In this document: in pieces, positions 57,002-64,000 of the stretch
Layout: every line of letters starts with the position of its first letter
Numbering within the stretch: the stretch's first letter is position 1
Origin: Pseudomonas sp. URMO17WK12:I2
Lineage (GTDB): Bacteria > Pseudomonadota > Gammaproteobacteria > Pseudomonadales > Pseudomonadaceae
DNA: 64,000 nucleotides
Assembly: GCF_003253735.1 (NCBI RefSeq)
Contig: NZ_QKYW01000001.1
Location: 558,001-622,000 of the forward strand
Reading direction: 5' to 3'
Translations under genes and position numbers: made by a program
Notes under the pieces: generated by a model
Seen by the model: the letters and a program-made list of their open reading frames with translations, nothing else
Database searches by the model: none
Told to the model about the DNA's origin: nothing

Positions 57002-58180
57002 ATGTCGATCCAACTGACCCCCGAAAACACCCTGCCCGCCGACGCCGCCACGGCTACGCTGATCGGCCGCGCCTGGATTCCCGGCGCCGTTGCGGGTCCC
57101 TCGCCCATCGTGTTGCGCGCCGACGGTGTGTTCGACCTGTCCGCCCGCTTCGCCACCCTCAGCCAGTTGCTGGAACTCGATGATCCGCTGCAGGCGGTGC
57201 GCGACACGCCCGGTACCTTCGTCGGCAGCATCGAGGCGCTGCTGGCCAACACCGGCTCCCACGCCGACCCTAGCCAGGCGTATCTGCTGGCGCCCGCCGA
57301 CCTGCAGGTGATCAAGGCCGCCGGGGTGACCTTCGCCGCCAGCATGATCGAGCGGGTGATCGAGGAGAAAGCCGCCGGCGATGCCGCCAAGGCGCAGAGC
57401 GTGCGAGCCATCGTGCGCGAGGCCATCGGCGACAACCTGCGCGCCGTGCAGCCTGGCTCGCCCCAGGCGATGCGCCTCAAGGAGCTGCTGATCGAGCAGA
57501 ACATGTGGTCGCAATACCTGGAAGTCGGCATCGGCCCGGACGCGGAGATCTTCACCAAGGCGCCGATTCTGGCCGCGGTGGGCAGCGCCAGCGAGATCGG
57601 CATCCACCCGATCTCGCAGTGGAACAACCCGGAGCCGGAGGTGGTGCTGGCGGTCAACAGCCGCGGGCAGATCCACGGCGCCACCCTGGGCAACGACGTC
57701 AACCTGCGCGATGTGGAAGGCCGCAGCGCCCTGCTGCTCAGCAAGGCCAAGGACAACAACGCCTCCTGCGCCATCGGCCCGTTCATTCGCCTGTTCGATG
57801 AGCATTTCGATCTGGACAGCGTGCGCACCTGCGTGGTCGAACTGCAAGTCGAAGGCACCGACGGCTACACGCTCAAGGGCTCCAGCTCCATGGACCAGAT
57901 CAGCCGTGATCCGCAGAACCTGGCGAGCCAGACACTCAATGCCTCCCACCAGTACCCCGACGGCTTCCTGCTGTTTCTCGGCACCCTGTTCGCCCCCACC
58001 GAGGATCGCGATCACCCCGGCAGTGGTTTTACCCACAAGATCGGCGACCGCGTGAGCATCAGCAGCCCGCGCCTGGGTGCCCTGCATAATCAGGTGACCA
58101 CCAGTGACAAGGCCGCCCCCTGGACCTTCGGCGTTACGGCGCTGCTGAAAAACCTCAGCGCCCGCGGCCTGCTGGGCTAG
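57002..58180 (+). CDS. 2-keto-3-deoxy-pentonate dehydratase (XylX-like, FAH family)
   Basis: A 392-residue protein. The segments LWSQYLEVGIGPDAEIFTK-like (here MWSQYLEVGIGPDAEIF), WNNPEPEVVLAVNSRG, LGNDVNLRDVEGRSALLLSK and AKDNNASCAIGPF match Caulobacter XylX closely. XylX converts 2-keto-3-deoxy-D-xylonate (or -L-arabonate) to alpha-ketoglutarate semialdehyde in the Weimberg pathway. It is followed by the IlvD/Edd dehydratase that would make its substrate. A semialdehyde dehydrogenase is not in the window. Confidence 0.82.
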   Translation: MSIQLTPENTLPADAATATLIGRAWIPGAVAGPSPIVLRADGVFDLSARFATLSQLLELDDPLQAVRDTPGTFVGSIEALLANTGSHADPSQAYLLAPADLQVIKAAGVTFAASMIERVIEEKAAGDAAKAQSVRAIVREAIGDNLRAVQPGSPQAMRLKELLIEQNMWSQYLEVGIGPDAEIFTKAPILAAVGSASEIGIHPISQWNNPEPEVVLAVNSRGQIHGATLGNDVNLRDVEGRSALLLSKAKDNNASCAIGPFIRLFDEHFDLDSVRTCVVELQVEGTDGYTLKGSSSMDQISRDPQNLASQTLNASHQYPDGFLLFLGTLFAPTEDRDHPGSGFTHKIGDRVSISSPRLGALHNQVTTSDKAAPWTFGVTALLKNLSARGLLG

Positions 58181-58246
58181 GTCGCCCGGCCCTGAGCTGA
58201 CAGCCCCCGCGCGACGCGATTCATTCAAGAACAAGAGAACCCCATC

Positions 58247-60031
58247 ATGACCGACCTCAAACGCCCGCTGCGCAGCCAGCAGTGGTTCGATGATCCCGAC
58301 CACGCCGACATGACCGCCATCTACGTCGAGCGCTACATGAACTACGGGCTGACCCGTGCCGAGCTGCAGTCTGGCCGGCCGATCATCGGCATCGCCCAGA
58401 CCGGCAGTGACCTGACGCCCTGCAATCGTCATCACCTGGAGCTGGCCCAGCGGGTCAAGGCCGGCATCCGCGATGCCGGCGGCATTCCCATGGAATTCCC
58501 GGTGCATCCGATCGCCGAGCAGAGCCGCCGCCCTACCGCCGCGCTGGATCGCAACCTGGCCTACCTGGGGCTGGTAGAAATCCTCCACGGCTACCCGCTC
58601 GACGGCGTGGTGCTGACCACCGGCTGCGACAAGACCACCCCCGCCTGCCTGATGGCCGCCGCCACCACCGACCTGCCGGCCATCGTGCTGTCCGGCGGGC
58701 CGATGCTCGACGGCCACCACAAGGGCGAGCTGATCGGCTCGGGCACCGTGCTCTGGCATGCACGCAAGCTGATGGCCGCCGGCGAGATCGACTACGAAGG
58801 TTTCATGGAAATGACCACCGCCGCCTCGCCGTCGGTGGGCCACTGCAACACCATGGGCACGGCCCTGTCGATGAATGCCCTGGCCGAAGCGCTGGGCATG
58901 TCGCTGACCGGCTGCGCGAGCATCCCCGCGCCCTACCGTGAGCGCGGGCAGATGGCCTACGCCACCGGCAAGCGCATCTGCGAGCTGGTCATGCAGGACG
59001 TACGCCCCTCGCAGATCATGACCCGCGAAGCCTTCGAGAACGCCATCGCCGTGGCCTCGGCCCTCGGCGCGTCGAGCAACTGCCCGCCGCACCTGATCGC
59101 CATCGCCCGGCACATGGGCATCGAGCTGAGCCTCGAGGACTGGCAGCGCATCGGCGAGAGCGTGCCACTGCTGGTCAACTGCATGCCGGCCGGGAAGTAC
59201 CTCGGCGAAGGCTTCCACCACGCGGGTGGCGTGCCGGCGGTGATGCACGAACTGCAGAAGGCCGGCCGCCTGCACGAAGGCTGCATGACGGTCAGCGGCC
59301 GCCGCATCGGCGAGATCGTCGCAGGCAAGGTGACCGGCAACCGCGAAGTGATCCTGCCCTACGACGAGCCGCTCAAGCACAGCGCCGGTTTCATCGTGCT
59401 CAGCGGCAACTTCTTCGATAGCGCGATCATGAAGATGTCGGTGGTCGGCGAAGCCTTCCGCAAGACCTACCTGTCCGAACCCAGCAAGGAGAACAGCTTC
59501 GAGGCACGGGCCATCGTCTTCGAGGGCCCCGAGGATTACCACGCGCGCATCAACGACCCGGCGCTGGATATCGACGAGCGCTGCATCCTGGTGGTACGCG
59601 GCGCCGGGCCGGTGGGTTATCCGGGCAGCGCCGAGGTGGTCAATATGGATCCGCCGGCGGCGCTGATCAAACAGGGCGTAACCTCGCTGCCCTGCCTGGG
59701 CGATGGTCGGCAGAGCGGCACCTCGGCCAGCCCGTCTATCCTCAACATGTCGCCGGAAGCGGCGGTGGGCGGTGGCCTGGCACTGCTGCAGACCAACGAC
59801 GTGCTGCGCGTCGACCTCAACGCCCGCTCGGTCAACCTGCTGATCGACGACGAGGAAATGCAACGTCGCCGCGCCGCCTGGAAGCCAAGCTACCCGGCCT
59901 CGCAAACGCCGTGGCAGGAACTGTACCGGCAACTGGTCGGCCAGCTTTCCACCGGCGGCTGCCTGGAACCGGCCACACTGCACATGCGCATCATCGCGCG
60001 CAGCGGCGGCATGCCGCGTCATTCACACTGA
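58247..60031 (+). CDS. IlvD/Edd-family sugar-acid dehydratase
   Basis: A 594-residue dehydratase. Iron-sulphur and active-site residues are visible: TPCNRHH, LTTGCDKTTPAC and SVGHCNTMGTA. The family splits sugar acids such as xylonate, arabonate and gluconate; the length and partner gene favour pentonate (XylD/AraC type). It removes water to give the 2-keto-3-deoxy acid used by the XylX-like enzyme. The C-terminal ~30 residues contain a basic tail (MRIIARSGGMPRHSH). Confidence 0.88.
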   Translation: MTDLKRPLRSQQWFDDPDHADMTAIYVERYMNYGLTRAELQSGRPIIGIAQTGSDLTPCNRHHLELAQRVKAGIRDAGGIPMEFPVHPIAEQSRRPTAALDRNLAYLGLVEILHGYPLDGVVLTTGCDKTTPACLMAAATTDLPAIVLSGGPMLDGHHKGELIGSGTVLWHARKLMAAGEIDYEGFMEMTTAASPSVGHCNTMGTALSMNALAEALGMSLTGCASIPAPYRERGQMAYATGKRICELVMQDVRPSQIMTREAFENAIAVASALGASSNCPPHLIAIARHMGIELSLEDWQRIGESVPLLVNCMPAGKYLGEGFHHAGGVPAVMHELQKAGRLHEGCMTVSGRRIGEIVAGKVTGNREVILPYDEPLKHSAGFIVLSGNFFDSAIMKMSVVGEAFRKTYLSEPSKENSFEARAIVFEGPEDYHARINDPALDIDERCILVVRGAGPVGYPGSAEVVNMDPPAALIKQGVTSLPCLGDGRQSGTSASPSILNMSPEAAVGGGLALLQTNDVLRVDLNARSVNLLIDDEEMQRRRAAWKPSYPASQTPWQELYRQLVGQLSTGGCLEPATLHMRIIARSGGMPRHSH

Positions 60032-60701
60032 CGGAGCCTGTCAGCAGGCATTAAAAAGGGTTTTCGCATTTGAGGGGGAGTGCTTGGTTTACACCGGGCT
60101 GGCAAGTTCGTGTGCGTATCGCCACTGGCTTAGTACTATCCATTACCGCGTCTACTGAACCTTTGTGTTGCGCCCCTTACGGGCGCCACACCTTGATTCG
60201 CTCCGCTCACCCTTCGGGCCAGCCTTCGGCTGTTACTCCGCTTCGCTACGTTTCGGCCTCCTGACGGAACCGGAGCGCGAGCTTGCAAAATTTCCACAGA
60301 CTCAAGCTCGGCGGCGTCTGTTTTTGCTTTTGCTCTTGAACTGCGATCAAACAGGCGACGCCCAATTCCCCTTCAGGAGGCCGAGTGGAATCACCACGTA
60401 AGGGGTTGAGCGACATGGATGTCGCGAGAGCTGCGATGGGCCAGGGATGGCCCTTCGCAGCGGGCACCTGGAGTGGTGATGGAGCGAGGGAACCCCGGCG
60501 CAGCCGGGGCCGGATGGTGGGGTGCCCTTCTCTTTGGTTACTTTCTCTTGGGCAAGCAAGAGAAAGTGACTCGCCCGTAAGGGGCGAAACCCATCAGGCC
60601 AGGCGGCGTGCTAATGGAGAGTGCCAAGTCATCGGCAGCTAACACTTTATCGCCAGTCCAGTGTCAAGCGTATCCTCCCCGGGAAAATGCGATGAACCAT
60701 T
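60032..60701. repeat. Intergenic region with Pseudomonas-type repeat hairpins
   Basis: About 670 bp without a gene. It includes many short inverted steps such as CGCCCCTTACGGGCGC (near 60171) and a perfect 10-bp hairpin CTTTCTCTTG-N6-CAAGAGAAAG at 60541-60566. These are typical dispersed intergenic elements of pseudomonads; short frames here are not genes. Confidence 0.65.
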
Positions 60702-60737
60702 AAAAAGGGGCGCACCGGTGAAGGTGCGCCCCTTTTT
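60702..60737 (-). terminator. Strong terminator of the permease gene
   Basis: A 15-bp stem AAAAAGGGGCGCACC with its complement GGTGCGCCCCTTTTT and a 6-base loop, just after the permease stop. Confidence 0.88.
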
Positions 60738-60755
60738 CTGATCATGGCCGTGCGA

Positions 60756-62168
60756 TCAGCGAGCGAGCTTCTTCGCCGCGCGCTTGTGCACCAGCACACC
60801 GAGCGCCACCACAACGGCTGCCGCCGCGCCAGTGGAGATGACCAGCACCTGGTACTCCTCGACGAACGCCATGGTCACCAGGGAGCCAACGATGAACAGG
60901 ATCACCAGGTAGGTCAGCCAGGGGAACAGCCACATTTTCAGGCGGATGTCCTTGCCCTCGGCTTCCAGCTTGCGGCGCATCTTCAGTTGCGAGAAGGCGA
61001 TCACCAGGTACACCAGCAGGGCGATCATGCCGGTGGTGTTCATCAGCGTGTCGAGCACGTCCTTGGGGCGCAGGGTTTCGTTGAAGTTGATCAGTGCCAC
61101 GAACACCGCCACCGAGCACGAGGCGATGATCGCGAACACCGGCACGCCGGTACCCGAACGGGTGATCTTCAGGAAACGCGGTGCATCACCACGGGTGGAC
61201 AGCGAAAACAGCATGCGCGAGGCGGTGTAGTGGGCCGAGATCATGCAACTGCTCACCGAGGTCAGCACCACGAAGTTCATCACCAGCTCGGCATAAGGAA
61301 TGCCCAGCAGCTCCAGGGTGCGGCGGTAGGAGCCGTAGCCGGACTGGGCCATCTGCGGGTCGTTCCAGGGCACCAGGCAGACGATCAGGAAGATCGAGCC
61401 GATGTAGAACAGGCACACGCGCCAGACCACCGAGTTGGTCGCCTTGACGATCTGGTTGGCCGGATCCTTGGCTTCCGAGGCGGCGATGGTGACGATCTCG
61501 GCGCCAAGGAAGGCGAACATCACGCCGAGGATGGCCACCACCACCGACTCGATGCCGTTGGGCATGAAGCCCTGGGCGGTCAGGTTGCTGAAGCCGCGTA
61601 CCTCGCCGGTCGGCCACAGGCTGAGCACGGCGAGGCTGCACACCGCCAGGAAACAGATGATCGCCACCACCTTGATCAGCGCGAACCAGAACTCGAACTC
61701 GCCGTAGTGCTTGACGTTGAAGAAGTTGATGCTGATCAGCACCAGGGTGGCCGCCAGCACGAAGACGTTGACGCTGATCGCCGGGAACCAGCCGTTGAGA
61801 ATGGTGCCCGCCACGTAGGCTTCCCAGGCCATCAGGATGACCCAGAACCACCAGTACAACCAGCCGATGGTGAAGCCGGCCCAGCGGCCGATGGCGCGCT
61901 CGGCGTAGGTGGAAAACGAGCCGGTGTCCGGCGAGGACGTCGCCATCTCACCGAGCATGCGCATGATCAGCACCACCAGGATGCCGCCTGCCAGATAGGC
62001 CAGTACTGCCGCCGGCCCGGCGCTGTGGATCACGCTGCCGGAGCCGACGAACAATGCCCCGCCGATCACCCCGGCGATGGACATCATGGTGAGGTGCCGG
62101 GGCTTCAATGACGCACTGAGCTTGCTCTCAGGCTCCTGCTTTGCCTGTTCGGCTGATACCGCATCCAT
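60756..62168 (-). CDS. APC-family amino-acid permease (GabP-like)
   Basis: A 470-residue transporter with about twelve membrane segments and the conserved N-terminal SLKPRHLTMMSIAGVIGGAL motif in segment 1, the EMATSSPDTGSFSTYAERAI region, and EIVTIAASEAKDP in the middle. Family features point to GABA or related amino acids; substrate not certain. The ATG at 62168 follows a good start context and avoids a 55-residue N-terminal extension. Confidence 0.88.
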   Translation of the reverse strand: MDAVSAEQAKQEPESKLSASLKPRHLTMMSIAGVIGGALFVGSGSVIHSAGPAAVLAYLAGGILVVLIMRMLGEMATSSPDTGSFSTYAERAIGRWAGFTIGWLYWWFWVILMAWEAYVAGTILNGWFPAISVNVFVLAATLVLISINFFNVKHYGEFEFWFALIKVVAIICFLAVCSLAVLSLWPTGEVRGFSNLTAQGFMPNGIESVVVAILGVMFAFLGAEIVTIAASEAKDPANQIVKATNSVVWRVCLFYIGSIFLIVCLVPWNDPQMAQSGYGSYRRTLELLGIPYAELVMNFVVLTSVSSCMISAHYTASRMLFSLSTRGDAPRFLKITRSGTGVPVFAIIASCSVAVFVALINFNETLRPKDVLDTLMNTTGMIALLVYLVIAFSQLKMRRKLEAEGKDIRLKMWLFPWLTYLVILFIVGSLVTMAFVEEYQVLVISTGAAAAVVVALGVLVHKRAAKKLAR

Positions 62169-62795
62169 AGAAGGACTACCTCTTATTGATTTTGCTGGAA
62201 ACAGTTGAAGCCAGGCCACTGCGCATACCGCCAGGCGGCGCGCCAGCAGGCTTCGCTGCGTGTTCGCTTTCCATGTGGGCGTTTCCGGATCCGGCGAGCC
62301 GGTCTCGGGCAACAGTTCCTTGCCGAAATCCATCCGGTTGAAGCAGAGAAAGCTCCGTCACCACCGTGACTGCCGAGCCATTTACCGCAGCGGTGCTACC
62401 TGAAAAAACCCCGGCGCACCGAATTGAATGTTCGTTTTACTCCACAACTCGCTCGAAACCAGGCCCTTTTCAGCTCGGCGTTCGCCGCTGAAACCAGCGC
62501 CACCAACAGGTGACAATCCCTGTAGAGACCGCCACTAACGCGATTAAATCCGCCCTCTCCCTGGCGAATGAAACCCGTTCGTTAAATTCAACGGGGCCGG
62601 ATGGTAACGGAAAATTTACATTTGGGAATACTCCGCATATGCATGGGGCGGATGGGCGGCAGTGGCAACGCTGGCGGTATCCGAGCCTGGTTTGCCTCAT
62701 CAGTCCAGCTTTGAGAGCATGCGCAGCCTGTGTGCTTAGCACTTCAGATCGGCGACAACTCGATGTCTCTGCCAGACCTCAACAAGGACGTCTTC
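62169..62795. other. Long intergenic region without recognised gene
   Basis: About 627 bp between divergent permease and M24-like genes. Short frames lack ribosome sites. The promoters of both genes must lie here; I see no clear operator, terminator or RNA structure. Confidence 0.5.
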
Positions 62796-63674
62796 ATGCC
62801 CGCATTTCTCGATAAAGCCCTGCGCCAGCTTGGTCGCCGGTTTGGCCGTCAGCCTGCATCAGCGGCCACACTCATCGAGCGCTACCAGACCAAGAATCAG
62901 CAGTTGGCAGCGCGCATTGCGCTGCTGCCAGACCGAGAACGGCTCGCTTCGATTCGCGAACAAGCGCCAGTAGTCTCCAGGTTGCTACGCGACCTGGCGC
63001 CGCTCATTGGTCCGCAAAGCAACGGCCTTGCCCTGCAGGACCAGATTGTCCAGGAGTTCGAGCGCCTGGGCTGGCAGCCAATGCTGGTGGGGTACAAGGG
63101 TTATCCCGCGGCCGTGCCGATTTCGATTGGCAAAGCCGTTCTGAGCGGCTTTCCGACAGCCAATCCGCTACCCGACAACGCTCTAGTGACCATAGAGCTG
63201 ATTGCAGCCTCAAGCACCGCCTACCTGGCACAAAGCTGGACCTTTGCAGGAGCGAAGGCCGATGCAAAGCAGCTCGCACTGCTCGAGGCAGGACGCCAGG
63301 CGCTCAAGGCCGGCGTAGCCTGCATTCGGCCAGGAGAACGTGTAGACGCTATTGGCGAAGCGATAGCCGAGGTGCTCGATGCCCATGACCTGCAGCCTGT
63401 CATCGAATATTCAGGCCATGGGATGGGCAAGGATCGTATGCAGTCACCCTTGATTTTCTGCTACCGGAATAATTACTCGAAGAACGAGCGCCTTCAGGTG
63501 GGCCAAATTCTCAACGTTCTGGTCCCCGCCAAGCCGGGCGCACGGGGCATACGCTTCGACACCCGCAATTTGCAAGAGGTTTTTACTCAGGACGGCAAGG
63601 AAGCGGTGGTGTTCTCAGCGATGGTGGAGGTGACTCAAGAAGGTCACCGGTTGCTCAGTGAATGGGTGGATTAG
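62796..63674 (+). CDS. M24-fold protein (methionine aminopeptidase-like) without most metal ligands
   Basis: A 292-residue protein. The ATG at 62796 (MPAFLDKALRQLG) has AAGGA 8 bp upstream. The pita-bread fold is recognisable in ALVTIELIAASSTAYLAQSW, GRQALKAGVACIRPGERVDA and EYSGHGMGKD. Compared with E. coli Map, the ligand positions Asp97, Asp108, Glu204 and Glu235 are Glu, Ala, Leu/Val and Ser, and His79 is not kept; only the GHG histidine remains. It is probably not an aminopeptidase and may bind peptides or act as a regulator. Confidence 0.75.
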   Translation: MPAFLDKALRQLGRRFGRQPASAATLIERYQTKNQQLAARIALLPDRERLASIREQAPVVSRLLRDLAPLIGPQSNGLALQDQIVQEFERLGWQPMLVGYKGYPAAVPISIGKAVLSGFPTANPLPDNALVTIELIAASSTAYLAQSWTFAGAKADAKQLALLEAGRQALKAGVACIRPGERVDAIGEAIAEVLDAHDLQPVIEYSGHGMGKDRMQSPLIFCYRNNYSKNERLQVGQILNVLVPAKPGARGIRFDTRNLQEVFTQDGKEAVVFSAMVEVTQEGHRLLSEWVD

Positions 63675-63747
63675 AAGCGTCTGGGCCCAGATTGACCACG
63701 TCGCAATTAGCCCCGGGATGTCGCCGCGCCTACCAACACTCAAGCTT

Positions 63748-64000
63748 CTACTTCGTCGCACGCGGAGCCTTGCGCGATGATCGGACGCCCTTGCCAGCCC
63801 CGCCCTTGCGCTTACCTTTCCACGCCGGCTTGCCGCCAGGCGGCGGGCCACTGATGGTCAGTTGCAACCCCCGGCAGCGTTCGATCTGCTTGCCCATCCA
63901 GGCCGACTGCTTGGCGACGAACTCTTCAAGCGGCATCTCGCCACTCTGCACCATGTCCAGCGCCTGCTCCCAGATCGCCGTGGTGCCGGGGTCGGCAATC
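63748..64000 (-). CDS. topB: DNA topoisomerase III, C-terminal end (cut by window edge)
   Basis: The last ~83 codons of a minus-strand gene. ADPGTTAIWEQALDMVQSGE then KQSAWMGKQIERCRGLQLTI resembles the end of the topoisomerase III core, followed by a basic, glycine/lysine-rich tail (GKPAWKGKRKGGAGKG). This tail form is usual in Pseudomonas TopB. The gene continues beyond the window. Confidence 0.8.
   Translation of the reverse strand, partial: IADPGTTAIWEQALDMVQSGEMPLEEFVAKQSAWMGKQIERCRGLQLTISGPPPGGKPAWKGKRKGGAGKGVRSSRKAPRATK

Noticed and set aside
56978..60022. 1014-codon minus-strand frame
   Set aside because: Antisense to the XylX-like and IlvD/Edd genes; composition typical of a shadow frame.
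60744..62111. 455-codon plus-strand frame
   Set aside because: Antisense to the amino-acid permease; histidine-rich shadow sequence.

Overview
The window is high-GC DNA that reads as a Pseudomonas chromosome. Pointers are the Pseudomonas-type REP hairpins, the many LysR/MFS/APC metabolic genes, the topoisomerase III tail end at the right edge and the overall codon use; the species cannot be fixed. It falls into three parts.

(1) Positions 1-28434: most of a temperate tailed-phage genome (contractile tail). The structural genes follow HP1/P2 order. Portal (Q) and terminase (P) are on the plus strand. Leftward on the minus strand come scaffold (O), capsid (N), terminase small subunit (M), head completion (L), R, S, a DUF2586 sheath, a DUF2597 tube, a DksA-like zinc protein, the lysis cassette (holin, endolysin, Rz with embedded Rz1), a tail-assembly chaperone with a programmed frameshift, tape measure, baseplate J and I, fibre, fibre chaperone and last baseplate genes. 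The left end is outside the window. Right of the portal lie an Ogr-type late activator, small early genes, a large P4-alpha-like primase-helicase beside an iteron array, a Cox-like gene and an XRE repressor facing each other across two operators, the integrase, and an AbiTii-like cargo gene.

(2) Positions 28435-44170: a second integrated element, bounded by a 63-bp direct repeat made of the 3' part of a CAU-anticodon tRNA and its terminator. The intact tRNA is at 44125-44201. The element has its own integrase, repressor with operators, excisionase-like protein and HTH protein. Its cargo looks like a defence island: a large N6-adenine methylase-like protein, a NERD nuclease-like protein with zinc ribbon, a Fic enzyme with two palindromic operators, and a 1291-residue CHAT-protease-type protein. 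A defective IS5/IS427-type element interrupts a decayed Ig-like lipoprotein gene near its left end. The prophage and the island therefore sit in tandem at one tRNA.

(3) Positions 44202-64000: chromosomal metabolism and signalling. There is a diguanylate cyclase; a four-gene operon (flavin monooxygenase, RidA, DUF1028, M20 deacetylase) with a divergent LysR-linked periplasmic binding protein; and a sugar-acid region. In that region a hydrolase, a dehydrogenase and an MFS transporter are on one side of a LysR gene, and a XylX-like dehydratase plus an IlvD/Edd dehydratase are on the other, with matching 21-bp palindromes in front of both units. An APC amino-acid permease, an M24-fold protein lacking most metal ligands, and the C-terminus of topoisomerase III complete the window.
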